Shown piece after piece: positions 6,466-13,514 of a DNA stretch of 35,531 nt (within the stretch, counting starts at the first letter, position 1; every line of letters starts with the position of its first letter). Location of the stretch: the NCBI RefSeq assembly GCF_003605645.1, contig NZ_QVMU01000036.1, positions 1 through 35,531 on the forward strand. Reading direction: 5' to 3'. The position numbers were made by a program, and so were the translations under genes. The notes under the pieces were generated by a model. It was not told the origin of the DNA. It was given only the letters and a program-made list of their open reading frames with translations, and searched no databases. Source of the stretch: Vibrio sinensis. GTDB lineage: Bacteria > Pseudomonadota > Gammaproteobacteria > Enterobacterales > Vibrionaceae.

Positions 6466-7665
6466 TCAATCTTCTCTACTAAACAATGCATCGATAAACT
6501 CTTGAGTTGCAAAAGGACGTAAATCATCAATCCCCTCGCCGACACCAATATAACGAATTGGGATTTGGAACTGATCCGCTAGAGCAAAGATCACTCCACC
6601 TTTGGCAGTACCATCTAACTTTGTCAAAGTAATACCCGTTAATGGTGCAACATCAGTAAAGAGTTTTGCCTGACTGATCGCATTTTGCCCAGTACCTGCA
6701 TCTAGAGTCAGCATGATTTCATGTGGTGCTGAACCATCAATTTTCTGCATCACACGAACTATTTTACGAAGTTCTTCCATTAAGTTAGCTTTGTTTTGCA
6801 AACGACCTGCGGTATCTGCAATAACAACATCAACACCACGTGCTTTTGCCGCTTCGATTGCATCGTAAATAACCGAAGCACTGTCAGCACCTGTATGTTG
6901 AGCAATAACAGGAACATTGTTACGTTCACCCCAAACTTGAAGCTGTTCAACAGCTGCTGCGCGGAACGTATCACCCGCGGCTAGCATCACTTTCTTACCT
7001 TCCGCTTGGAACTGCTTAGCTAACTTACCAATGGTCGTTGTCTTGCCCACACCATTAACACCAACCATTAAAATGACATAAGGTGTTTTGCTGCTGTCGA
7101 TCACCAAAGGTTTCTCAACATTAGCCAAAATAGAGGCCATCTCTTCTTTTAATAACCCATATAACGCTTCACCATCTTTTAACTGTTGGCGTGTCGATTT
7201 ATCAGTCAGGTTATTAATAATCTTTGTTGTGGTATCCATACCGACATCAGCAATCAATAGTTGCTCTTCAAGCTCTTCAAATAAATCATCATCAATTTTC
7301 TTTCCTTTGAATAAACCAAAGAAACCAGCACCGATATTAGCTTTAGTTCGAGCAAGGCTACGCTTTAGACGTGCAAAAAAACTCTCTGTCGGCTTTTCTT
7401 GCTCTTGAACACGAGCAACCGTTTCTGCTTCTGCTTCTGCTTCTGCTTCTGCTTCTGCTTCTGCTTCTGCTTCTGCTTCTGCTTCTGCTTCTGCTTCTGC
7501 TAGTTTAGTGTCGAGTTCTTGATCAGTCTCAGCAACAACTTGTTTATCCGCATCGGCATCATTTTCGGTAGGCGTTTGTTCTTTTTGTTCTGTTGTTTGT
7601 GGTGCTTGGTCTTCATCACCAAAACCCAACCAAGAAAGTAATCCGCGCTTCTTTTTTTCTGTCAT
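6466..7665 (-). CDS. ftsY: Signal recognition particle receptor FtsY
   Basis: GTPase receptor that docks SRP-ribosome complexes at the inner membrane. The 399 residues comprise an acidic N-terminal A domain (1-85) and the NG domain (about 95-399). G motifs: GVNGVGKT (202-209), DTFRAAAVEQL, DTAGR and TKLDGTAKGG. The N-terminal MTEKKKRGLLSWLGFG is an amphipathic membrane-contact helix. The A domain contains 13 uninterrupted Ala-Glu pairs (residues 56-81) coded by 13 perfect hexanucleotide repeats, so its length can change without a frameshift. ATG with AGGA nine bases upstream. Divergent from rsmD, as in E. coli. Confidence 0.97.
   Translation of the reverse strand: MTEKKKRGLLSWLGFGDEDQAPQTTEQKEQTPTENDADADKQVVAETDQELDTKLAEAEAEAEAEAEAEAEAEAEAEAEAETVARVQEQEKPTESFFARLKRSLARTKANIGAGFFGLFKGKKIDDDLFEELEEQLLIADVGMDTTTKIINNLTDKSTRQQLKDGEALYGLLKEEMASILANVEKPLVIDSSKTPYVILMVGVNGVGKTTTIGKLAKQFQAEGKKVMLAAGDTFRAAAVEQLQVWGERNNVPVIAQHTGADSASVIYDAIEAAKARGVDVVIADTAGRLQNKANLMEELRKIVRVMQKIDGSAPHEIMLTLDAGTGQNAISQAKLFTDVAPLTGITLTKLDGTAKGGVIFALADQFQIPIRYIGVGEGIDDLRPFATQEFIDALFSRED
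7423..7500 (+). repeat. 13 perfect tandem copies of TTCTGC inside ftsY
   Basis: Seventy-eight bases of uninterrupted TTCTGC on the plus strand (GCAGAA on the coding strand), giving (Ala-Glu)13 in the A domain of FtsY. No copy differs from the others, which points to recent slippage. The unit is six bases, so gains or losses stay in frame. Confidence 0.98.
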
Positions 7666-7873
7666 CTCGGGCTATCCTAGATTGTCTTAATTTAACTCTA
7701 ACTCTTTCTCTTGAATGTTTTACATCAACAAGAAAATAAAATGACAACAGAGTGAAAAATTTCCCCGCTTAACGGCGATAGGTTACACTTTGTCGTCAAT
7801 GAAATTCGGCTGTAGTCAGGGCTCTCCCTGAGCGACTGGGTATAGTATCACTTAATTAGCGGTCAAAAAATCA

Positions 7874-8476
7874 ATGGTAAGACGTAGCCAGCAAAACACA
7901 TCACAAAAAAAGCCTTCTACCGGCTTTGTTCGCATTATCAGCGGCCTATGGAAAGGTCGAAAACTCCCTGTGCATGATGCGGAAGGGTTACGTCCTACGA
8001 CGGATAGAGTAAAAGAGACCTTATTTAACTGGTTGGCCCATGATGTGCCAAAAGCAAAATGTCTCGACTTATTTGCAGGTTCTGGCGGGTTGGGCTTTGA
8101 AGCTGCATCGCGTCAGGCGGAAATGGTGACATTAATCGAATTGAATCAAAACGCGTTTAGACAACTTGAAAAAAATATCACCGCTTTAAATGCGACAAAC
8201 CTTCAAGCCAAAAATACGGACGCGATAAGCTTCTTAAAACAACCAGGCACACCACATCATGTCGTGTTTATTGATCCTCCTTTTCGTAAAGGATTGTTGA
8301 ATGAGGTTGTTGAACTACTAGAAACAAATCATTGGTTAGCTGACGATGCCATGATTTACATTGAAAGTGAAAAAGAACTCGCTTTAGATAATATTCCGGC
8401 TCACTGGAATTTACATCGGGAAAAAACAGCCGGACAAGTATGCTATCGACTGTTTGAACGACAAGCAGAACAATAA
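7874..8476 (+). CDS. rsmD: 16S rRNA (guanine-966-N2)-methyltransferase RsmD
   Basis: Methylates G966 of 16S rRNA in the small subunit. The 200 residues have the SAM-binding motif DLFAGSGGLGFE (65-76), an acidic motif II (LIELNQNAF) and the catalytic-loop motif FIDPPF, the DPPF form typical of RsmD. The N-terminal RIISGLWKGRKL and RPTTDRVKETLFNWL are also family hallmarks. Ribosome site is weak. The divergent placement against ftsY and the yhhL-like gene nine bases downstream repeat the E. coli order. Confidence 0.95.
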   Translation: MVRRSQQNTSQKKPSTGFVRIISGLWKGRKLPVHDAEGLRPTTDRVKETLFNWLAHDVPKAKCLDLFAGSGGLGFEAASRQAEMVTLIELNQNAFRQLEKNITALNATNLQAKNTDAISFLKQPGTPHHVVFIDPPFRKGLLNEVVELLETNHWLADDAMIYIESEKELALDNIPAHWNLHREKTAGQVCYRLFERQAEQ

Positions 8477-8485
8477 GGACATTAG

Positions 8486-8752
8486 ATGAAAGTACTCATT
8501 TTATTAGCAAAAGCTGCGATTGCTTTTGTTTGGTTTATTTTAATCTTAAACTTTTTTATGCCATTTCCAGGAAAAGCAGCGATTGCCCTGTATATCATGA
8601 CCGCTTTCTTGTTCATGATGCATGGGTTACAGATGGCCATCTTTATTGGTGCATTTGGCGATAAAGTTAAAATGAGCAGTTGGGAAAAGTGGTCCATACT
8701 CATTTTTGGTATTTTCGCCTTGCTCGACATCCGCCGGAAGCACATGATGTAA
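8486..8752 (+). CDS. yhhL: DUF1145 (YhhL-like) small membrane protein
   Basis: An 88-residue inner-membrane protein of unknown function. Three hydrophobic segments are visible: about 4-24 (LILLAKAAIAFVWFILILNF), 32-54 (ALYIMTAFLFMMHGLQMAIF) and 68-80 (WSILIFGIFALLD), with the conserved MPFPGK turn and a basic tail. ATG with AAGGA upstream. It follows rsmD by nine bases and is followed by a strong terminator, so the two form a two-gene operon, as rsmD-yhhL does in E. coli. Confidence 0.88.
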   Translation: MKVLILLAKAAIAFVWFILILNFFMPFPGKAAIALYIMTAFLFMMHGLQMAIFIGAFGDKVKMSSWEKWSILIFGIFALLDIRRKHMM

Positions 8753-8770
8753 ATACCGTTCTCAAAACAC

Positions 8771-8800
8771 AAAAATGCCGCTCACTGAGCGGCATTTTTT
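8771..8800. terminator. Bidirectional terminator, yhhL / yhgN
   Basis: AAAAATGCCGCTCA (8771-8784), C, TGAGCGGCATTTTTT (8786-8800): a near-perfect hairpin with A and T runs between two convergent genes. Confidence 0.92.
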
Positions 8801-8821
8801 ATCAACTCATATTCACAGATT

Positions 8822-9409
8822 TTAGTGACTCATATAGCTCTTTACACCATCTAAGAACATTTGCGTCGAAATCATAACCAGCAATAATCCCATCAACCGC
8901 TCAATCGCTTTTAAGCCTCTTTCACCTAAAATTTTAAAGAAGAAGCCATTAAACATCAGAATAAAAAATGTCGCTCCCCATGCCAATAAAACGGCAATAG
9001 AGAGATCGAACAATTGGTCTGAATATTGAGTAGAAAGTAACAATAATGCAGCAAGCACTGACGGACCGGCAATCATTGGGATCGCCATAGGAACAATAAA
9101 TGGTTCTTCCCCTGCTCCTAAACCTGTAATACTACCTGCACTGGGGAAAATCAGTTTTATTGCGATAATAAACAGAATGATACCGCCAGAAATGCTCAAC
9201 GTTTCAGGCTGCACATGTAAAAAGCCCATAATGCTTTTACCCGCAAACAAAAATAGCATGAGAATCGCAAGTGCAAACAAGAGCTCACGAATCAATACCT
9301 TACGGCGACGCTTAGGATCTAAATGTTTTAAAATAGATAAGACGATAGGCAGATTGCCTAATGGATCCATAATAAGGAACAGCATGGTTGCTGCAGAAAG
9401 GATATCCAT
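8822..9409 (-). CDS. yhgN: MarC/UPF0056-family integral membrane protein YhgN
   Basis: A 195-residue protein with six hydrophobic segments. The family signatures LFLIMDPLGNLPIVLS (11-26) and GEEPFIVPMAIPMIAGPSVL match E. coli YhgN along the whole length. The biochemical role of this family is not established; early links of MarC to multidrug resistance were not upheld. ATG at 9407-9409 with GAGG about ten bases upstream. Single gene, ending at the shared terminator 8771-8800. Confidence 0.9.
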   Translation of the reverse strand: MDILSAATMLFLIMDPLGNLPIVLSILKHLDPKRRRKVLIRELLFALAILMLFLFAGKSIMGFLHVQPETLSISGGIILFIIAIKLIFPSAGSITGLGAGEEPFIVPMAIPMIAGPSVLAALLLLSTQYSDQLFDLSIAVLLAWGATFFILMFNGFFFKILGERGLKAIERLMGLLLVMISTQMFLDGVKSYMSH

Positions 9410-9483
9410 AGTCTGGTGCCTCTAAAAAGTCGCGTAGTATATACAAAACTTAGTCGAGCTTCAGAGCTATGTTAAAAATAAAA

Positions 9484-9512
9484 AAAAGACCACTGAATAC
9501 CAGTGATCTTTT
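9484..9512 (-). terminator. Terminator of the YecH-like gene
   Basis: On the minus strand AGATCACTG, loop, CAGTGGTCT then a long T run. One mismatch in the stem; it lies about 45 bases after the gene. Confidence 0.8.
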
Positions 9513-9555
9513 CTCTGATTTGTTTTCTTAACTCAAGCTTGATAACCGCATACTT

Positions 9556-9792
9556 TTAGTGGTTACACACTCTTTCCGCATTGATATGCCATTTTCCATC
9601 TTGTTCGATGATTTTTTTTCGCTGAACAAAGAAAGCGAACAAGGCATCAAAGTCAAAGCCATCAAGCTTACAAGTTCTAAAACGCGCAGCCTCACCAAAT
9701 TCTTCAACAACTGTGTTTCTCAGCTCTTGCTCAGACAGTGCTTGTTCGCGTAGTAGGTTTAAAACATTATGAGCATGAATTTCTGTTGTCAT
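9556..9792 (-). CDS. YecH-like (DUF2492) putative metal-binding protein
   Basis: A 78-residue cytoplasmic protein resembling E. coli YecH. The shared features are HAHNVLNLL near the N-terminus, FGEAARFRTCKLDGF in the middle and a C-terminal CNH. The conserved His/Cys set (His6, His8, Cys42, Cys76, His78) suggests metal binding, but no function is proven. ATG at 9790-9792 with GAGGAA five bases upstream. It has its own terminator and stands alone. Confidence 0.82.
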   Translation of the reverse strand: MTTEIHAHNVLNLLREQALSEQELRNTVVEEFGEAARFRTCKLDGFDFDALFAFFVQRKKIIEQDGKWHINAERVCNH

Positions 9793-9854
9793 GGGAATTC
9801 CTCTGCATTAACTGAACGCAAAGAATAATCCATCTTCAACATCCTGCTATGACC

Positions 9855-10478
9855 TCAAACAAGCAATGACGCGACGATAAGCATATGGGCGAGTAAGTAA
9901 CTGCCCGTAACGATATAACGGCCTAATCTCAACGGATGTCGGTAATCATGAATAGCGAGCATCCCAGCAGATAGCATCATAACTAATGCTCCTATAAAAC
10001 CCAGTAAGCTTGCCAATGACTGTTGAGCTAACCACACTTCACCTGCTGACCAACTCAACCACATCAGAACAATTCCCATGCTCACTACAGGAAAAAGAAG
10101 TCTATCTATTTTCGGTAACAGAAGAAAAAACGTAATAATACAGACAGCCAATAGCAAGGCTGGCAACCACCAGACAATCTCTCCACTCAATCTCACCCAA
10201 AACGATGCGCCATAACAAATTTGGGCTGTAATAAACCCAGCAAACGCATACTTTGCATATTTTTTAAAGATATAAAGACTATCAGCAAGCATCGACACTA
10301 ATAAGCCAATTGATACCCACCAAGCAGAAACACCAACTAATGCCTCTTGTGTCCAAATGATGACAATTAACAGCAGTAAAGAAAATGATGAAAAAATAGC
10401 TGCTTGTTTTTTATAATCATGTTCATTTGCAGAAATACTAATAAAACCGGCTAAAACCACACAAAGCCAACTCCACAT
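9855..10478 (-). CDS. YhhN-family membrane protein (putative lysoplasmalogenase)
   Basis: A 207-residue protein with about eight hydrophobic helices and almost no soluble part. It fits the YhhN/TMEM86 family, whose mammalian member hydrolyses lysoplasmalogens; the bacterial substrate is not known. Conserved acidic positions are visible in LLVSMLADSLYIF (helix 3) and in AGMLAIHDYRH. ATG at 10476-10478 with GAGG five bases upstream. In E. coli yhhN lies near rsmD-yhhL, and that neighbourhood is partly kept here. Function is a family inference. Confidence 0.75.
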   Translation of the reverse strand: MWSWLCVVLAGFISISANEHDYKKQAAIFSSFSLLLLIVIIWTQEALVGVSAWWVSIGLLVSMLADSLYIFKKYAKYAFAGFITAQICYGASFWVRLSGEIVWWLPALLLAVCIITFFLLLPKIDRLLFPVVSMGIVLMWLSWSAGEVWLAQQSLASLLGFIGALVMMLSAGMLAIHDYRHPLRLGRYIVTGSYLLAHMLIVASLLV

Positions 10479-10629
10479 GACTACCTCTCTTTGTTGAGTG
10501 ACACGCCAGTGTATGTCTACGACCTAAGAAGTCCAGATAGACGCAATAAAAATTGGATCTCAACAGTTGTTCCAATTCTATCCTCTCTCTCTTTCAACTT
10601 GTGATGACTAAGTTCTAATTAGCACGCAA

Positions 10630-10872
10630 CTACGATTTAAAGCAAAAACTAACAAACAACCAAGCCCTAAGCAGTAAAAACAAAACAATCCAAAACCCAC
10701 CACTAACAAAAACAGCAGGACGCACAAAAATAACATTAAAAAACAATCGGTTATATAGAAATTTGATATTACCAACAAAACACACTATGGAAATATAATC
10801 GTAATCATAAAAAAATAGAGGCAAAATAAAGAAAATCCAAACAGCAAACTGATAACCATTATCAACAATCAT
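10630..10872 (-). CDS. Possible hydrophobic 80-residue protein (doubtful)
   Basis: An ATG-initiated frame coding a very Phe/Val/Leu/Trp-rich protein with perhaps two membrane segments (AVWIFFILPLFF and GGFWIVLFLLLRAWLFVSF). It has no good Shine-Dalgarno and no recognised family. Its hydrophobicity could be a by-product of the G/T-rich composition of this strand rather than selection for a protein. I list it because it is the only frame in a long empty stretch. Confidence 0.2.
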   Translation of the reverse strand: MIVDNGYQFAVWIFFILPLFFYDYDYISIVCFVGNIKFLYNRLFFNVIFVRPAVFVSGGFWIVLFLLLRAWLFVSFCFKS

Positions 10873-11131
10873 TCTTTAGCAATGAGAAAAAGCCAATAAG
10901 GAGGTAATTTTTAACATTCACAAACCCAAGCCCTAAAAATACAACAAAGCATAAAAGAACAAACAAGAAACAATTGAAAGTCACAATAAATCAAAAGGTT
11001 ATCTGCGATTTTTTACAAAACATGACCAATCGCACATTTATTCCCCACCCAAAACAACGCCTCTAAACAAGCTTTAAGCTCACTTTTATCGATGGAAAAG
11101 ATAGTATTTTATCGAATAATGAGAGTCACAG

Positions 11132-11161
11132 TTGATCAAAGCACAAAAAGTCTGCTATTCT
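11132..11161 (+). promoter_or_regulatory. Sigma-70 promoter of the 26-residue protein gene
   Basis: TTGATC (11132-11137), 18 bases, TATTCT (11156-11161), placed about 40 bases before the start codon. Two 9-base direct repeats TTTTATCGA lie just upstream at 11084-11092 and 11107-11115, 23 bases apart, possibly activator sites. Confidence 0.6.
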
Positions 11162-11202
11162 AATAAACATAACGTAATTAAAGAATTTTTAGGAGCAGTG
11201 TT

Positions 11203-11283
11203 ATGATTACATCTTCGCAAAAACAAGGACTTGTAATGATCGCGGTAGTTGTTGGCCTTATGACGCTGCCAATGATGTACTGA
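11203..11283 (+). CDS. 26-residue single-pass membrane small protein, unknown family
   Basis: ATG at 11203, TGA at 11281-11283. The protein starts MITSSQKQGL and continues as one hydrophobic segment, VMIAVVVGLMTLPMMY, to the C-terminus. It is supported by context: AGGAG at 11191-11195 with seven-base spacing, a good sigma-70 promoter at 11132-11161 and a very strong terminator 11 bases after the stop, so the whole transcript would be little more than this gene. I do not recognise the family. Its small size suggests a membrane peptide that modulates a larger membrane protein, as other bacterial small proteins do, but this is inference. A structured small RNA with an incidental frame is the main alternative. 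Confidence 0.65.
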   Translation: MITSSQKQGLVMIAVVVGLMTLPMMY

Positions 11284-11293
11284 TTATTAGATT

Positions 11294-11332
11294 AATAAAA
11301 AAAAGGACGCGATTGCGTCCTTTTTTTTATTA
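11294..11332 (+). terminator. Strong terminator of the small-protein gene
   Basis: AATAAAAAAAAGGACGC (11294-11310), loop GATT, GCGTCCTTTTTTTTATT (11315-11331): a long perfect stem with an eight-base T run. Confidence 0.95.
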
Positions 11333-11433
11333 ATGCTTAATTTTACAACGAACCTAGCTCACTTTTACGCCATTCACTGTATTTACTCAAAAGCGCTCTC
11401 TTTATCAGTTTCACTGACTTCAGAACCATATCC

Positions 11434-11799
11434 TTATAAATGCTCCGTAAGTACATCCCAATGCGCGTAATAGAAAAATAATGCCCCTAATGTTATCAAG
11501 AGCATAAGGGTTATAGCGACTCGCCAGATAAAACGACCACTGCGTGGTGTTAGTTCTTTTTCGCACGTATCGCACACACTTAAAAAATCACGTCGATTCT
11601 CTAGCTTATAGTCATGCTCATGTACGATTTTATTTCTTATCGTGGCGATATAACGTAACTTTGCTACCACATCATGAGGTAACCTTTCTTCACAACTAGT
11701 AATCAGTTGATGGAGTCCCTTTCCATCCGCATGATATTGCTTGCGAAGTAAATGCTCTATTCTTCGGGTTCGTGTAATCACTCTGTCGATATCAGACAT
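11434..11799 (-). CDS. Membrane-anchored HEPN/DUF4145-like protein
   Basis: A 121-residue protein. Residues 1-82 are helical and soluble; TIRNKIVHEHDY contains Arg55-Asn56-x3-His60, which fits the RX4-6H motif of HEPN domains, many of which are RNases of toxin or defence systems. Residues 91-112 form one membrane helix (WRVAITLMLLITLGALFFYY), leaving a short outer tail. Two cysteines (CDTC, 76-79) precede the helix. ATG with GGAG seven bases upstream. No antitoxin-like partner (such as an MNT nucleotidyltransferase) is adjacent, so it is probably a stand-alone protein; the assignment rests on the motif alone. Confidence 0.55.
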   Translation of the reverse strand: MSDIDRVITRTRRIEHLLRKQYHADGKGLHQLITSCEERLPHDVVAKLRYIATIRNKIVHEHDYKLENRRDFLSVCDTCEKELTPRSGRFIWRVAITLMLLITLGALFFYYAHWDVLTEHL

Positions 11800-12054
11800 G
11801 ACCGTTCTCCTTCAAGTCACTCAACGTGCCACTTCTCCTTTATATATCCCTATTTAATCATAAGGTTGCAAGAAAAATTATGTCAATTTGCCAACACCCG
11901 CTAGTCAGAGCCAACAAACATTGAGATACAGGGTGTGATTTAGACCGAATATTCTTTAGTCCGTTGCTTATTTTTCACGGAACCACTCTATCTGGACAGC
12001 ATAGCCTATAAAAAGCCGCTAGAATGCTAGCTAAGTTCCAGGGGGGAAGAACTG

Positions 12055-12384
12055 ATGCCTATTTCATTATTTTTCACTATAGCTGTACTGGCCATCGTTG
12101 GTGGTGGGTGTTTTATCCATCTCTATCGTAAGCACGTTCAAGGTGAAAATGCTCCTGAACAATCAGTCATAGTCACAATTCTCGATAAACAATCAATTCC
12201 TTTAGAGAATGTCCCAATCGGACATGATGACCAAGAATATTGGATTTATGTACAAAAAGGAAAAATAGGCCCAAAACGAGAATTTCAAGTCGGTGTACAT
12301 TACTTCCATGCACTTAACCCTGGCGATAAGGGAACATTAACTTATCAGGGCAACCAATTTATGCACTTTTCTCTTCACCGTTAA
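12055..12384 (+). CDS. DUF2500 (YhhM-like) membrane-anchored protein
   Basis: A 109-residue protein with one N-terminal membrane helix (4-24, SLFFTIAVLAIVGGGCFIHLY). A small beta-rich domain ends in HYFHALNPGDKGTLTYQGNQFMHF, the hallmark of DUF2500 and close to E. coli YhhM. Function unknown; topology suggests a periplasmic-facing or cytoplasmic-face domain held at the membrane. ATG with a strong GGGGGAAG ribosome site. In E. coli yhhM sits between yhhL and yhhN; here it has separated from them but stays within 4 kb. Confidence 0.82.
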   Translation: MPISLFFTIAVLAIVGGGCFIHLYRKHVQGENAPEQSVIVTILDKQSIPLENVPIGHDDQEYWIYVQKGKIGPKREFQVGVHYFHALNPGDKGTLTYQGNQFMHFSLHR

Positions 12385-12403
12385 GAGCTGAGTAATAAAA
12401 ACC

Positions 12404-13417
12404 CTAAGGCAAAAGCCAACGCGTCTTCGCGGATCGTGCCAATAACCAACTGGTCGCGAGTGCGCCAGTCCCACTTAATAAGACCCAGCATGGAATCACC
12501 CACAATGGGTTACCTTGATACCATTCAAACTGTTTCATCGGCCACAAGAAAATAGGATGAAGAATGTAGATGCCTAGACTATGTTTGCTGATGAGTCCTA
12601 CCACACTTTGCGCCTTATCTGAAAGATGACCAGCCAAATAGCGACAGACCACAAACACCATACTGGCAGCTAACACAACATTAAGTGTTTTATATGACAG
12701 CCAACGTCCAACGGTATATTTATCAGCTGCTAAGCTTAAATCGACAACCATAACGACAGTAAAAACGAGCGCGATACCACCCAAGTAAATCGCTCGTACC
12801 AAGTTCAAACGGGTATTGGGTACCATTTTATATAACCAATATCCCAACGGTAGGTAACCACTGTAGAGCCAAAGTTGATTACTCCAAATACCATCAATCC
12901 CCAGAAGGTAGAGAAATGTTGTGGCTAACCATATCGATATAAATCCTAAAATCACACTCTCATCATAATGACGGATCAACCATTGAAACAAAGGAATAAC
13001 AAAATAGAGAGGGATGAAATAGTAAAAAAAGCCTAAATGATAATAGGTGGCATGGTGATAACTATCACTAAGAACCTGCTTAACCGTATTGATATCGAAA
13101 CCATGAAGGCTCCAACCTGAAAGGTACGCATAAAAGAGCGACCAGACTAAAAATGGCACAAGCACTTTGCCTAAACGCCGCTTTACATAATAGTGAAAGT
13201 CAAAAGGACGAGTATCACTAAGCATCAAAGCTCCAGTGATAAGAATAAAGACCGGCACAGCCCAACGAGATATCCCATTGACCGTCACCGCAGTTAACCA
13301 TTCGCCGAAAGGAATATCACCAAGCAATTGACGATACGGCGCTAAAACATGAATGGCAATCACTGCTATCGCTGCCACACACCTCATTAAATCAAAGTAC
13401 TGAACTCTCTCTCGCAT
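12404..13417 (-). CDS. Membrane O-acyltransferase (acyltransferase-3 family)
   Basis: A 337-residue integral membrane enzyme with about ten helices. It begins VQYFDLMRCVAAIAVIAIH (family pattern with His23 and Arg12), followed by SRWAVPVFILITGALML, both typical of acyltransferase-3 proteins such as WecH and OafA, which acetylate or succinylate surface polysaccharides or lipids. The substrate cannot be read from sequence. The start ATG at 13415-13417 has only a weak GAAG upstream. It converges on the DUF2500 gene with a 19-base gap and no clear terminator. Confidence 0.85.
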   Translation of the reverse strand: MRERVQYFDLMRCVAAIAVIAIHVLAPYRQLLGDIPFGEWLTAVTVNGISRWAVPVFILITGALMLSDTRPFDFHYYVKRRLGKVLVPFLVWSLFYAYLSGWSLHGFDINTVKQVLSDSYHHATYYHLGFFYYFIPLYFVIPLFQWLIRHYDESVILGFISIWLATTFLYLLGIDGIWSNQLWLYSGYLPLGYWLYKMVPNTRLNLVRAIYLGGIALVFTVVMVVDLSLAADKYTVGRWLSYKTLNVVLAASMVFVVCRYLAGHLSDKAQSVVGLISKHSLGIYILHPIFLWPMKQFEWYQGNPLWVIPCWVLLSGTGALATSWLLARSAKTRWLLP

Positions 13418-13460
13418 AATTTTGCTTCATCAAACAATGGTTGCGATGAATATAGCAATA

Positions 13461-13497
13461 AAAAAGCTGACTCGTTGTAGATACGAGTCAGCTTTAA
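13461..13497 (-). terminator. Terminator of the arsenate operon
   Basis: AAAGCTGACTCGT (13463-13475), loop TGTAGAT, ACGAGTCAGCTTT (13483-13495); on the minus strand a T6 run follows. It ends the arsR-gapdh-phosphatase-arsJ transcript. Confidence 0.92.
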
Positions 13498-13514
13498 GTA
13501 ATAAATCAGTTCAA

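Larger units (their letters stand above)
10479..11202. other. Long gene-poor region with strong A/C bias on the plus strand
   Basis: The left part (10479-10620) has an imperfect inverted repeat AATTGGA...TCCAATT (10551-10577). From about 10621 to 11090 the plus strand is strikingly rich in A and C: in 10621-10740 I count about 11 G and 12 T in 120 bases. The only sizeable frame is an 80-codon one on the minus strand at 10630-10872. The right part (11080-11202) holds the promoter of the small-protein gene. No RNA gene is recognised. Confidence 0.6.

Noticed and set aside
7423..7500. Tandem repeat considered as a CRISPR or minisatellite array
   Set aside because: Units are six bases with no spacers and are in frame in ftsY, so it is a coding microsatellite.
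7816..7831. Hairpin TCAGGG-CTCT-CCCTGA between ftsY and rsmD
   Set aside because: Only six pairs and no T tract; in a divergent promoter region it may be chance.
10898..10905. Perfect Shine-Dalgarno AAGGAGGT on the plus strand
   Set aside because: No ATG, GTG or TTG lies at a usable distance downstream; the following bases are TTTTTAACATTC, so it starts no gene.
12384..12404. Terminator between the DUF2500 gene and the acyltransferase
   Set aside because: I looked for a hairpin in this short convergent gap and found none that is convincing.
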